Assembly (NCBI RefSeq): GCF_039908645.1
Contig: NZ_CP150917.1
Location: forward strand, 1,646,501-1,710,500
DNA length: 64,000 nucleotides
Source of the DNA: Pseudomonas helvetica
GTDB lineage: Bacteria > Pseudomonadota > Gammaproteobacteria > Pseudomonadales > Pseudomonadaceae
Reading direction: 5' to 3'
Part shown: positions 17,834-25,067 of the stretch, in pieces
How positions within the stretch are numbered: position 1 is the stretch's first letter
How the letters are laid out: each line of letters begins with the position of its first letter
Position numbers and translations under genes: made by a program
The notes under the pieces: generated by a model
Told to the model about the DNA's origin: nothing
What the model saw: the letters and a program-made list of their open reading frames with translations, nothing else
Databases searched by the model: none

Positions 17834-18625
17834 TTATTCGGCGCTTCTCTCATGATGGCTGGAGACGAATTGCCGAAAGCGTTCGGTGGGCAAGCCTTCG
17901 AATAGTTCCGTCGGTGTACCCTGCACATCGATGAGGCCGCCATGCATGAACACCACCCGATTTGACACGTGTCGGGCAAAGCCCATTTCGTGCGTGACCA
18001 CCAGCATGGTGCGGCCTTCTTCAGCCAGAGAGCGCATTACGCGCAACACCTCTCCAACCAGTTCAGGGTCAAGTGCCGAGGTTGGTTCGTCGAACAACAT
18101 GACCTGTGGATTCATTGCCAGTGCGCGGGCTATCGCTACGCGTTGCTGCTGGCCACCGGACAGGTGCGCCGGGTAATAGTCGCGGCGATCGTACAGGCCG
18201 ACCTTGTGCAGCAGGGCTTCTGCTTCCTCAACGCATTCGGCACGGGAACGTTTGAGAACCCGCATCGGGCCTTCGATGACGTTTTGCAGCACCGTCATGT
18301 GCGACCAGAGGTTGAAGCTCTGGAACACCATACCCAGGCAGCTGCGCATGCGCTCGACCTGGCGGCTGTTGCTCGGTGTCTGGCGGCCGTCGGCATGCTG
18401 CTTCATTTCGATCACTTCACCATTGACGCTGATGATGCCTTGATCGGGTGTTTCCAGGAGGTTGATGCAACGCAGGAAGGTACTTTTACCTGATCCACTT
18501 GCACCGAGGATCGAGATCACGTCGCCCTTGTGGGCTTCCAGGGAAATGCCTTTGAGGACATGTGCGCTGCCGAAGGACTTCTGAATGTTAGTTACCGACA
18601 AGGCTGAAGCGGGCTGAGTGCTCAT
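17834..18625 (-). CDS. Polar amino-acid ABC transporter ATPase (HisP/NocP-like)
   Basis: 263 residues, complete nucleotide-binding protein: Walker [10 protein letters not shown] (about 36-44), signature [15 protein letters not shown], Walker [15 protein letters not shown], and switch His in VVTHEM. The insertion between Walker A and the Q loop ([19 protein letters not shown]) is typical of HisP/OccP/NocP ATPases for basic amino acids and opines. Last gene of the four-gene transport operon reading from about 21.3 kb; a 19-bp gap separates it from the permease gene. Confidence 0.92.
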   Translation of the reverse strand: MSTQPASALSVTNIQKSFGSAHVLKGISLEAHKGDVISILGASGSGKSTFLRCINLLETPDQGIISVNGEVIEMKQHADGRQTPSNSRQVERMRSCLGMVFQSFNLWSHMTVLQNVIEGPMRVLKRSRAECVEEAEALLHKVGLYDRRDYYPAHLSGGQQQRVAIARALAMNPQVMLFDEPTSALDPELVGEVLRVMRSLAEEGRTMLVVTHEMGFARHVSNRVVFMHGGLIDVQGTPTELFEGLPTERFRQFVSSHHERSAE

Positions 18626-18643
18626 GGCATGCTCCGTATCAAA

Positions 18644-19381
18644 TCAGGAATGGGAAGGCAGCGAGGGGCTGGCTTTTTTGATGGCGTCAACTGGCCGCTC
18701 ACGCAAGTGCGGCGAGAGGCGATACTCGAGCCAGGCGACAGCGCGGACGACCAGGAAATTCAGCACCAGATAGATCAGGGCTGCGCAAATGAACACTTCC
18801 ATCGTGCGATAGGTACGCTGGATGATCTGCTGCGCGACGCCAGTGACGTCCCACACAGTCACCAGGCTAGCCAGAGCCGTGGACTTGACCAGCAAAATGG
18901 CTTCCGTGGAGTAGGCCGGCAGGGCCTGGCGCAGGGTGACCGGAGCAATGATCCGGAGTAGCAGTTCCCAAGGCGACATGCCCACGGCCTTGCCCGCCTC
19001 GATTTGCCCTTGTGGCACGCTAAGCAGCCCACCGCGAATAATTTCGGCGGTGTAACCGGCGGTACACAAGGCCAGTGAAAGCACCGCGCAGCCATAGGGC
19101 GATTTGAGCAGTACCCAGGCGAAGCTATCGCGAATGGCCGGGAACTGGCCCAGCCCGTAGTAAATCAGGAACATTTGAATCAGCAGCGGCGTACCGCGAA
19201 ACAACATGATGTAGAACCGCGCCGGATAGCTGAAAAACCACCAGCGGCTGACCCGCAGGCTGACAATGCCGACAGACAGGGTAAGGCCGATCACCAATGA
19301 GCTGAAAAACAGCGTCAGCGTTGTGGGCAGCGCTGCCAAAAGCTTGAGCATGGTGTCAGCGAGGAACGGAAAATCGATCAT
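18644..19381 (-). CDS. ABC transporter permease (HisM-like)
   Basis: 245 residues with about five membrane segments and the EAA loop EAGKAVGMSPWELLLRIIAPVTLRQALP (conserved core EAGKAVGMS). Family: polar amino-acid permeases HisM/NocM. Forms the membrane channel with the other permease. N-terminal LAALPTTLTLFFSSLVIGL is the usual start. Twenty-one bp downstream of its partner. Confidence 0.9.
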   Translation of the reverse strand: MIDFPFLADTMLKLLAALPTTLTLFFSSLVIGLTLSVGIVSLRVSRWWFFSYPARFYIMLFRGTPLLIQMFLIYYGLGQFPAIRDSFAWVLLKSPYGCAVLSLALCTAGYTAEIIRGGLLSVPQGQIEAGKAVGMSPWELLLRIIAPVTLRQALPAYSTEAILLVKSTALASLVTVWDVTGVAQQIIQRTYRTMEVFICAALIYLVLNFLVVRAVAWLEYRLSPHLRERPVDAIKKASPSLPSHS

Positions 19382-19402
19382 ACGTAGCGCTCCCGACTCG
19401 AA

Positions 19403-20119
19403 CTAGACTGGACTGCGCTGCCGCGTGCGACGCACACGAGCCTCAGCCATATTGAAAAGCCGACCGGACAAGCCGGTTAGAATGAGGTACACGGCGCCCC
19501 CGATGATGTAGAACGTGAAATATTGACGAGTGGAACCGGCCGCAACCTGGCTGGCACGCATCAATTCCACCAGGCCGATGACCGAAATCAGCGCCGAGTC
19601 TTTCAGGCTCATTTGCCAGACATTTCCCAGGCCGGGCAGCGCAAATCGCAGCACCTGGGGGACCAGAATCCGTTTGAAGCGCATCGCGCGGGACATGCCT
19701 ATGGCCAGGCCGGCTTCCAGTTCGCCTCGCGATACCGCGAGAAAAGCGCCACGGTAGACTTCAGCCTGATAGGAGCCGGAAATCAGCCCGACTGCCAACG
19801 CGCCGACCAGAAAAGGTGGCACGTCGATGTAGCCTTCACCCCCGAACCAGTGGCCAACCGCCGTCACCACACTGGCTCCGCCAAAGTAGAACAGGTAGAT
19901 CACCAGCAACTCGGGGATCCCCCTGAACAGTATCGAATACAGATCCCCCAGCCAGCGCAAACTGCGTCGACGGGATAGCTTGGCAGCCGCGACCAGGCTG
20001 CCAAATACCGCACCCACCAGCAGCGCTGCCAGGGTCAATATCACGGTCATGCCCGCTGCCTTGAGCAGCGCCATTCCCCAGCCTGAGTCACCAAAACTGA
20101 GTAGCTGCAAGAGGTTCAT
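19403..20119 (-). CDS. ABC transporter permease (HisQ-like)
   Basis: 238 residues, five or so membrane segments, EAA loop EAGLAIGMSRAMRFKRILVP. Paired with the HisM-like permease. I start at the ATG at 20119 (MNLLQLLSFGDSGWG), where GGGAG is seven bases upstream; an ATG four codons earlier overlaps that site and is less likely. Confidence 0.9.
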   Translation of the reverse strand: MNLLQLLSFGDSGWGMALLKAAGMTVILTLAALLVGAVFGSLVAAAKLSRRRSLRWLGDLYSILFRGIPELLVIYLFYFGGASVVTAVGHWFGGEGYIDVPPFLVGALAVGLISGSYQAEVYRGAFLAVSRGELEAGLAIGMSRAMRFKRILVPQVLRFALPGLGNVWQMSLKDSALISVIGLVELMRASQVAAGSTRQYFTFYIIGGAVYLILTGLSGRLFNMAEARVRRTRQRSPV

Positions 20120-20186
20120 AGAGGCTCCCATTCTTGAGAAGGTTTAAGCAGCCCGGCAGCCTTAACGGTGCCGGGCAATTCAGGGG

Positions 20187-21044
20187 TCAAGACTTAGGTG
20201 TGAGGTCTACTTTGAACCACTTCTCGCTAAGTGTCTTGATCGTGCCGTCAGCCATGGCTTCCTTGAGAGCTGCGTCGAACTTGGCTTTGAGCTCAGGGTC
20301 TGTCTGGCGGAAGCCTAGAGCTTCCCCTTCACCCCAGATCGAGCCTTTGATGACCGGGCCGGTAAAGGCCAGCGGTTTGTTCTCCGGCTTGTCCATCACC
20401 GAATTGAAAAAGGTCACGTCATCGAATGCGACGTCAATGCGGCCGGCCAGCAGGTCGAGAATGGCTTCGGCCGAGCTGCCGTATTCACGAATGGTCGCCA
20501 CATCCTTGAAGTTCTGATCAATGAATGACGTGTAAATGGTGCCGGAGGCGATACCAATGGTCTTGCCCTTGAGTGCCTTGCGCAGCTCTTCAACGCCGGC
20601 GCGTACTTCCTTGGCGTCGGTACCCAGTGTGATGGCGGCTTCGGCACCGGTTTTGCCCGGCAACAGATCGGCTTTCAGCGCAACGAAACTGGCAGGTGTC
20701 TGGGCGTAGGGAATCGAAAAGGCCATTACCTTTTGGCGCTCTTCGTTGATGACAATGGCGTCCATCAGCATGTCGAATTTACCGGCATTGAGGCTGGCGA
20801 TCATCCCGTCCCAGTTCTGTACGACAATGTTGCACTTGAGCTTCATGCGCGGACAGATGATATCCATCAGCTCCGGTTCGAAGCCGCCAATTTTTCCGCC
20901 TGGCAGAGTCACGTTCCAGGGCTCATAGGCGCCCTCTGTTGCAATATTCACCGAAGTCCATTCTTTGGCCTGCAGTGCCGGAGCACAGGCGAGAACCATT
21001 GCACTGAGCGCTACAGAACCCAACCAGCTTGATTTCTTCGACAT
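20187..21044 (-). CDS. Periplasmic amino-acid-binding protein (HisJ/NocT-like)
   Basis: 285 residues. Signal peptide ending PALQAKEW; then the bilobal SBP_bac_3 fold: VNIATEGAYEPWNVTLPGGKIGGFEPELMD split motif (ATEGAYEPWN, GGFEPELMD), DGMIASLNAGKFDMLMDAI, and GTIYTSFIDQNF. Residues resemble opine and lysine/arginine/ornithine/histidine binders. First gene of the operon; its leader, about 220 nt, begins at a sigma54 promoter with a HutC-type operator, which points to histidine or a related imidazole as substrate (inference). Confidence 0.9.
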   Translation of the reverse strand: MSKKSSWLGSVALSAMVLACAPALQAKEWTSVNIATEGAYEPWNVTLPGGKIGGFEPELMDIICPRMKLKCNIVVQNWDGMIASLNAGKFDMLMDAIVINEERQKVMAFSIPYAQTPASFVALKADLLPGKTGAEAAITLGTDAKEVRAGVEELRKALKGKTIGIASGTIYTSFIDQNFKDVATIREYGSSAEAILDLLAGRIDVAFDDVTFFNSVMDKPENKPLAFTGPVIKGSIWGEGEALGFRQTDPELKAKFDAALKEAMADGTIKTLSEKWFKVDLTPKS

Positions 21045-21112
21045 CTTGATAATTCCTGCCTAATCAATGGAGTGTTGCGATCTGATCCGGCTCAGGCCGA
21101 ATCTCCTGTGCG

Positions 21113-21140
21113 GGTATGCACAACTATTTTTGTGCATACC
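21113..21140. promoter_or_regulatory. Inverted repeat in ABC operon leader
   Basis: GGTATGCACA, eight bases, TGTGCATACC: a perfect 10-bp inverted repeat 70-100 nt before the binding-protein start. Could be an mRNA hairpin or an operator for a dimeric repressor. Confidence 0.5.
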
Positions 21141-21259
21141 ATACAAAGCAGTAAAAACCAGCCAGGCAGCGGGCGAGCAAGCCTGTGCACGGCATTGCGC
21201 TACAAGTGAAATAGTGGAGAGGCAAAGAGGTTCTCGTGACTCTTACGCACACATACTTA

Positions 21260-21273
21260 CTTGTACATACAAG
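21260..21273. promoter_or_regulatory. HutC-type operator, copy 1
   Basis: CTTGTACATACAAG (reverse complement CTTGTATGTACAAG) contains TGTA-N2-TACA, the known HutC recognition sequence of Pseudomonas hut promoters. It covers the predicted transcription start of the sigma54 promoter beside it. Confidence 0.8.
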
Positions 21274-21277
21274 GCTA

Positions 21278-21294
21278 TGCAATCAAGCGGCCAA
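21278..21294 (-). promoter_or_regulatory. Sigma54 promoter of the ABC operon
   Basis: On the minus strand TTGGCCGCTTGATTGCA: GG at -24, ten bases, GC at -12, close to the consensus TTGGCACG-N4-TTGCA. Four bases separate it from the HutC operator, the same arrangement as copy 2. Confidence 0.78.
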
Positions 21295-21563
21295 CTTATT
21301 GGATCGCTTTTCTATAAAGCTCAGGTTTGGTGGGAATGGCTTTGGGACAAGGGTTTGGCGGGAGGCAATTTTTTTTGAGAGACTTTGCGAAGGTGTGACG
21401 GTCGTTACTTGAGTGTGGAATTGCGCTATGCCGGGGCGCTCGGTAACAAATTGAGAGATGTTGGTGCGCGATGGGGAACGATTGGGTGAGTGCTTTGGTG
21501 GCGATTATCCGCCGCAGCCACTTATGAATGGCTGCGGCTTGGCACGCTGCTTGGGAATCGATT

Positions 21564-23102
21564 TTAGTGCAGGCTCGGTAACGCGGTTTGCAGCAATTGC
21601 GGATCTTTCAACACGCTTGCTGCACTGGCGATATCTGGCGCCAGCCAGCGGTCCTGGTCGTAGGCCGGAACGCGCTCGCGCAGCAGTCGCCAAGCGACCT
21701 CCGTGCCTGCACCGAAGCATGGCCCCTTGAGAAAGTCGGCCTTGAGAAATTCGAAGGCCTGGGCCGCCAGCAGATACTCGATAGCGAGGATCTGCGTGCA
21801 GTTTTCCAGCGCCCGATGCAGCTTCAGTGCAGCGTTGGTGCCCATGCTCAGGTGGTCTTCCTGCAGACCCGATGTGACGTAATTGTCGAGCACCGCCGGT
21901 TGCGCCAGCTGACGATTTTCCGCACACAAGGAAGCGGCAACGTACTGGACGATCATCATTCCAGAGTTAACCCCAGGGTTGCTCACCAGAAATGCCGGCA
22001 AGCCACTGACGTGCGGGTTGATCAAACGGTCCAGGCGACGCTCGGCGATCGAGCCGATCTCCGCCATGGCGATCGCCAGCAAGTCGGCAGCCAAGGCCAC
22101 CGACTGGCCGTGCGGGTTGGCCTGAGACATCACCCGGTAGTTATCCGGTGTACCCAGAAGCAGGGGGTTGTCGGTGGCGGAGTTGAGTTCGGTTTCGATC
22201 TGCCGGGTCGCGTGGTCAAGTTGATCACGGGCCGCACCATGTACTTGCGGGATCGAACGGATGCTCAGTGCATCTTGAGTACGAATGCCCTTGCTGCTGG
22301 CAATTACTTCACTGCCATCGAGCAGGCCGCGCAAGTTGATGCCGACTTGCTGCATGCCCGGATGTGGCTTGAGGGCGATGATTTCAGCGTCGAATGCGTC
22401 GATCTGACCGCGCAGGGCTTCGAAGCTCATGGCACCGATCACGTCTGCCCACTGGATCAAGCGGGTTGCATCGGCGAGGGCGAGGCAGCTCAGGCCGGTC
22501 ATGCACGGCGTACCGTTGACCAGGCACAGCCCGTCTTTTGCGCCCAACTGCACCGGCTTCAAGCCTTCTTCAGCCAAAGCTTGCTGCGCAGGGACGATCT
22601 GCCCGCGATAACTGACCTGGCCGACCCCCAGCAGACTGATGCCGATATGCGCCATGTGAGTCAGGTAGCCGACCGAACCCTGGGACGGTACTTGTGGGGT
22701 AATCCCGCGATTGAGCAAGGCCAATAGCGCTTCGACCACTTGCCGATGCAGACCGGATTTGCCGTGGCTGTAATTTATGATCGCCGCGCACATGATCGAC
22801 CGCGTCTGCTCATCGGTCAGTGATGCACCGACGCCACACGCGTGGCTAAGCAATGTATTGCGCGACAGTTGGCTCAGTTGTTCGCCTTGCAGCGAGACAT
22901 TGCAGAGCGCGCCCAAACCGGTATTGACGCCATACGCGCGCTCGCCGCTGACGACGATGTGCTGGACGATGGCCTGGGCATTGTCGATCCGTGCCCAGGT
23001 TTGAGCCGACAATTCAAGCACAGCACCGTGCCGGGCAACTGCGACCACATCCTGCCAACGCAACGGCGCATCGGCGATAACAATTTTTTTAGCCTGTGAC
23101 AT
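21564..23102 (-). CDS. HAL-family aromatic amino-acid lyase homolog lacking the MIO triad
   Basis: 512 residues, full length for histidine ammonia-lyase. Conserved active-site landmarks: Tyr in AYGVNTGLGAL (about 57), Asn in LCLVNGTPC (about 196), TQDALSIRS, LNSATDNPL and LQEDHLSMG. The cofactor-forming Ala-Ser-Gly, normally in GSVGASGDLAP, is absent: the sequence reads QGSVGYLTHMAH (about 142-153). So the canonical MIO-dependent deamination of histidine is doubtful. The start at 23102 has GAGG six bases upstream. It is controlled by its own copy of the sigma54/HutC region. Could be an inactive paralog, a sensor, or an enzyme using a different chemistry; an annotation as hutH would overstate it. 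Confidence 0.85.
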   Translation of the reverse strand: MSQAKKIVIADAPLRWQDVVAVARHGAVLELSAQTWARIDNAQAIVQHIVVSGERAYGVNTGLGALCNVSLQGEQLSQLSRNTLLSHACGVGASLTDEQTRSIMCAAIINYSHGKSGLHRQVVEALLALLNRGITPQVPSQGSVGYLTHMAHIGISLLGVGQVSYRGQIVPAQQALAEEGLKPVQLGAKDGLCLVNGTPCMTGLSCLALADATRLIQWADVIGAMSFEALRGQIDAFDAEIIALKPHPGMQQVGINLRGLLDGSEVIASSKGIRTQDALSIRSIPQVHGAARDQLDHATRQIETELNSATDNPLLLGTPDNYRVMSQANPHGQSVALAADLLAIAMAEIGSIAERRLDRLINPHVSGLPAFLVSNPGVNSGMMIVQYVAASLCAENRQLAQPAVLDNYVTSGLQEDHLSMGTNAALKLHRALENCTQILAIEYLLAAQAFEFLKADFLKGPCFGAGTEVAWRLLRERVPAYDQDRWLAPDIASAASVLKDPQLLQTALPSLH

Positions 23103-23199
23103 GTGAAGCCTCACGCAAGGGTTGTTGTCGAGTTACACCTGTGGCCAGAGGATTCGGCCCCTGGCCACATTGGATACACGTCGTCCGGAAAAGCTCATT

Positions 23200-23360
23200 T
23201 CAAGCAGGTGCGGCAGGACGCTGAACGAAGCGATCAACCTATTCGTCAGCAGACGAGTCAAGGATCCCTTTCGGCGCACCAATCTGAATCAACCGGCCGT
23301 CCTTGAGAATCACGACGCGGTTGCCGATGCACACGTCTTTGTTGTGCGCGGCCTTGCTCT
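23200..23360 (-). pseudogene. C-terminal remnant of a HutV-like ABC ATPase
   Basis: Minus-strand translation reads GNRVVILKDGRLIQIG, APKGILDSSADE, stop, VDRFVQRPAAPA, stop. This is the C-terminal end of a ProV/HutV-type ATPase, in which ADxYVDRFVQR is typical; here the Tyr codon has become TAG. The rest of the gene is missing: upstream sequence switches to the hut-type promoter copy. It sits between that promoter and the HAL-like gene. Confidence 0.72.
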
Positions 23361-23416
23361 ACAAGCAAGGCGGTGGAGGTGAAGAGGTTCCCCCGACTCT
23401 TGTGCACACACGTTTA

Positions 23417-23430
23417 CTTGTACATACAAG
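23417..23430. promoter_or_regulatory. HutC-type operator, copy 2
   Basis: Identical 14-bp palindrome CTTGTACATACAAG, TGTA-N2-TACA core, four bases from the sigma54 element. Confidence 0.8.
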
Positions 23431-23434
23431 AATA

Positions 23435-23451
23435 TGCAATCAGGCGGCCAA
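23435..23451 (-). promoter_or_regulatory. Sigma54 promoter of the HAL-like gene
   Basis: Minus strand TTGGCCGCCTGATTGCA: GG-N10-GC. It differs from copy 1 at one base in the spacer, which argues that the element is under selection. Confidence 0.78.
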
Positions 23452-23612
23452 CTTGTTGGATCGCTGTTCAATAAAGCACAGGGTTTAACTGGAACGCTTT
23501 TGGGGCAAGGGTTTGGCCGGAGGCGATTTTTTCGGAAGGTTTTGCGAAGGCGTGCCGGCTGTTACTTGAGCGTGGAGTTACGTCGCGCCGGGACGTTCGG
23601 TAACAATTGGGT

Positions 23613-24088
23613 GTGCTTAGGAAACGGCTGCAAACCAGAGCTGAAATTTGATTCACCCCCCCTCTTTGGGACTGAATGGTTTGAGCTGGAAGGTGTCCCC
23701 GTCGAGCAATCACATCGAGTCAATCGCAGCCGTTGCGCAGAGGAATGCAGCACCGCTACGCGAAGTCGCTGAGGATCACCGAGTCGATGGTGATGTCGCC
23801 ACGCATCGCGAGGTTTTCCAGAATCTGCGTAAAGGCCCGGGTTCAAGCTCTTGGAAAAAGTATCGAGTATTTTGGCGTTGGATAAGCGAGCGCTGAAAAT
23901 ATCCCCCCTTTCATTGACCGCTTCCCTTCCAAGGCGCATTTCTTGTGATGATATCATTGAGCCATTAACTCAACTCTATTATCCTCCTCGCGTTTTCAGG
24001 GACAGTCGCCGACACTCCGGCCTTCATTCGCAGACCCTGATACGACGTTTACCGTTACTCGCCCCTTTTTGGACATCAAGGATCGACC
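23613..24088. other. Decayed intergenic DNA
   Basis: About 475 bp. Contains a stop-riddled gene fragment (23706-23850, listed separately) and the short palindrome atgatatcat near 23947. Nothing else recognisable. Confidence 0.6.
23706..23850 (-). pseudogene. Broken copy A of an unidentified gene fragment
   Basis: The minus strand reads AFTQILENLAMRGDITIDS, VILSDFA, stop, RCCIPLRNGCD, stop, LDVIAR. It is the same protein segment as the open copy B at 24798-24945, with two in-frame stops. Confidence 0.7.
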
Positions 24089-24640
24089 ATGCTCCGTTTG
24101 CTTTCTATCTCCCTGTTTGCCCTTGTTCTCACTGGCTGTGCTTCATCAGCCAAGGTCGAGAATATGCAGGTCAATCCCGCGCAAGCACAAACCTATGACG
24201 TTGCGCTTCGCGACAACATGAAAGTCGACAGTGTCGGCGGCGGCAGCACGACCAACCCGCTGTGGACTTCGCAGATCGAAAGCGCGGACTTCCGTTCGGC
24301 GCTCGAGCAATCGTTGAGCAACGCTGGCCTGCTGGGTAAGAACAGCAAGGCAAACTACGCCCTGCGCGCCAATCTGGTAAGCCTCGACCAGCCGCTGATC
24401 GGCCTGAACTTCACCGTCACTTCGATGGTTGAATACAGCCTGGTAGAGAATGCCACGGGCCGGGTGATCTGGACCGACAAGGTCAAGGCTCCCTTCACCG
24501 CCGGCGTCGGCGACTCGTTCTTCGGTGTGAAACGCCTGCGACTGGCGAACGAAGGCTCGGCACGGGAGAACATCAATGAACTGCTCAAGCGCCTGGCCGG
24601 GTTGAAGCTCGGCGCTGGTCAGGTGTCGCTGGCCCAGTAA
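24089..24640 (+). CDS. Putative lipoprotein, function unknown
   Basis: 183 residues with lipobox VLTGC (Cys about 17) directly after a short hydrophobic signal, so likely an outer-membrane lipoprotein. The mature part contains MKVDSVGGGSTTNPLW, FRSALEQSLSNAGLL and a beta-rich stretch NYALRANLVSLDQP / VEYSLVENATGRVIWTDKV, a pattern reminiscent of small lipoproteins that sense or bind periplasmic partners. I do not recognise the family with certainty. Start has GGATCGACC upstream. It lies alone between degenerate sequences at the right end of the proposed insert. Confidence 0.75.
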   Translation: MLRLLSISLFALVLTGCASSAKVENMQVNPAQAQTYDVALRDNMKVDSVGGGSTTNPLWTSQIESADFRSALEQSLSNAGLLGKNSKANYALRANLVSLDQPLIGLNFTVTSMVEYSLVENATGRVIWTDKVKAPFTAGVGDSFFGVKRLRLANEGSARENINELLKRLAGLKLGAGQVSLAQ

Positions 24641-24667
24641 GAAAGCATTTGTCCCCGTTATTTTGGG

Positions 24668-24690
24668 GGCGAATCCCTATCTCTGCGCCA
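24668..24690 (+). repeat. Decayed copy of tRNA-Ser 3' end (attachment-site-like)
   Basis: GGCGAATCCCTATCTCTGCGCCA matches the tRNA-Ser(CGA) T-arm, acceptor 3' strand and CCA at 14660-14684 apart from small changes, and is followed by the same terminator. Looks like the distal half of a tRNA integration duplication. Confidence 0.75.
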
Positions 24691-24697
24691 TACCTAT

Positions 24698-24736
24698 AAA
24701 AAGCCCCCGTAGCTGAAAAGTTAGGGGGGGCTTTTT
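24698..24736. terminator. Terminator copy 3
   Basis: AAAAGCCCCCGTAGC, loop, GTTAGGGGGGGCTTTTT; loop tgaaaa identical to copy 1 but the stem has a mismatch. Confidence 0.75.
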
Positions 24737-24747
24737 CTTTTTTGAGG

Positions 24748-24969
24748 TTATTGCTTGGCGCGTTCGCTTGCGGGCGACGGCTGCGCATCCAGACGTCGTG
24801 CAATCACATCGAGCAAGTCGCAGCCATCGCGTAGAGGAATGCAGCAGAGCTGCGCGAAGTCGCTGAGGATCACTGAGTCGGTGGTGATGCCGCCGCGCAT
24901 CGCGAGATTTTCCAGAATCTGCGTAACGGCCCGGATTCGATAACCGGCCGTGTCGAGCAGTACGTGCAA
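24748..24969 (-). CDS. Unidentified short protein or gene remnant (copy B)
   Basis: Open frame of about 73 codons with only a TTG start; the open frame continues a few codons upstream (ITDGYLK) without a clear start. Translation includes LLDTAGYRIRAVTQILENL and CCIPLRDGCDLLDVIARRL. I do not recognise the family. About 145 bp of it is repeated as broken copy A at 23706-23850. Probably the surviving 3' part of a gene cut by the insertion, although a functional small protein cannot be excluded. Confidence 0.4.
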   Translation of the reverse strand: MHVLLDTAGYRIRAVTQILENLAMRGGITTDSVILSDFAQLCCIPLRDGCDLLDVIARRLDAQPSPASERAKQ

Positions 24970-25067
24970 TTTCAGATACCCATCGGTGATGGGCGAAAAA
25001 AATGTGCCGAACTATCAACAAGATTTTTATCTTTCACCCGCCCCTAATTTTCAAGGACCGTATCCGC

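Larger units (their letters stand above)
21190..21455 (-). repeat. Direct repeat of hut-type control region, copy 1
   Basis: Aligns with 23349-23612 at an almost constant offset of 2157 bp; from 21260 to 21448 the key motifs keep that offset exactly. Shared blocks include gaagaggttc-like, acttgtacatacaag, gcggccaactt, acaagggtttgg, tttgcgaagg and cggtaacaa. Confidence 0.85.
21045..21563. other. Intergenic control region of the ABC operon
   Basis: 519 bp with no gene. From right to left it holds TTAC/GTAA half sites (21404-21448), the sigma54 element, the HutC operator, and a hairpin in the leader. About 260 bp of it (21190-21455) is a direct repeat of the region upstream of the HAL-like gene. 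Confidence 0.8.
23349..23612 (-). repeat. Direct repeat of hut-type control region, copy 2
   Basis: Partner of 21190-21455. Upstream of the HAL-like gene on the same strand, so both units read from equivalent promoters. Confidence 0.85.

Noticed and set aside
21564..23102. Confident annotation as HutH histidine ammonia-lyase
   Set aside because: The MIO-forming triad is absent, so the standard activity is not supported despite the family match.
24595..24690. Second functional tRNA-Ser gene
   Set aside because: Only the T-arm and acceptor 3' strand are present; no 5' half, D arm or anticodon arm.
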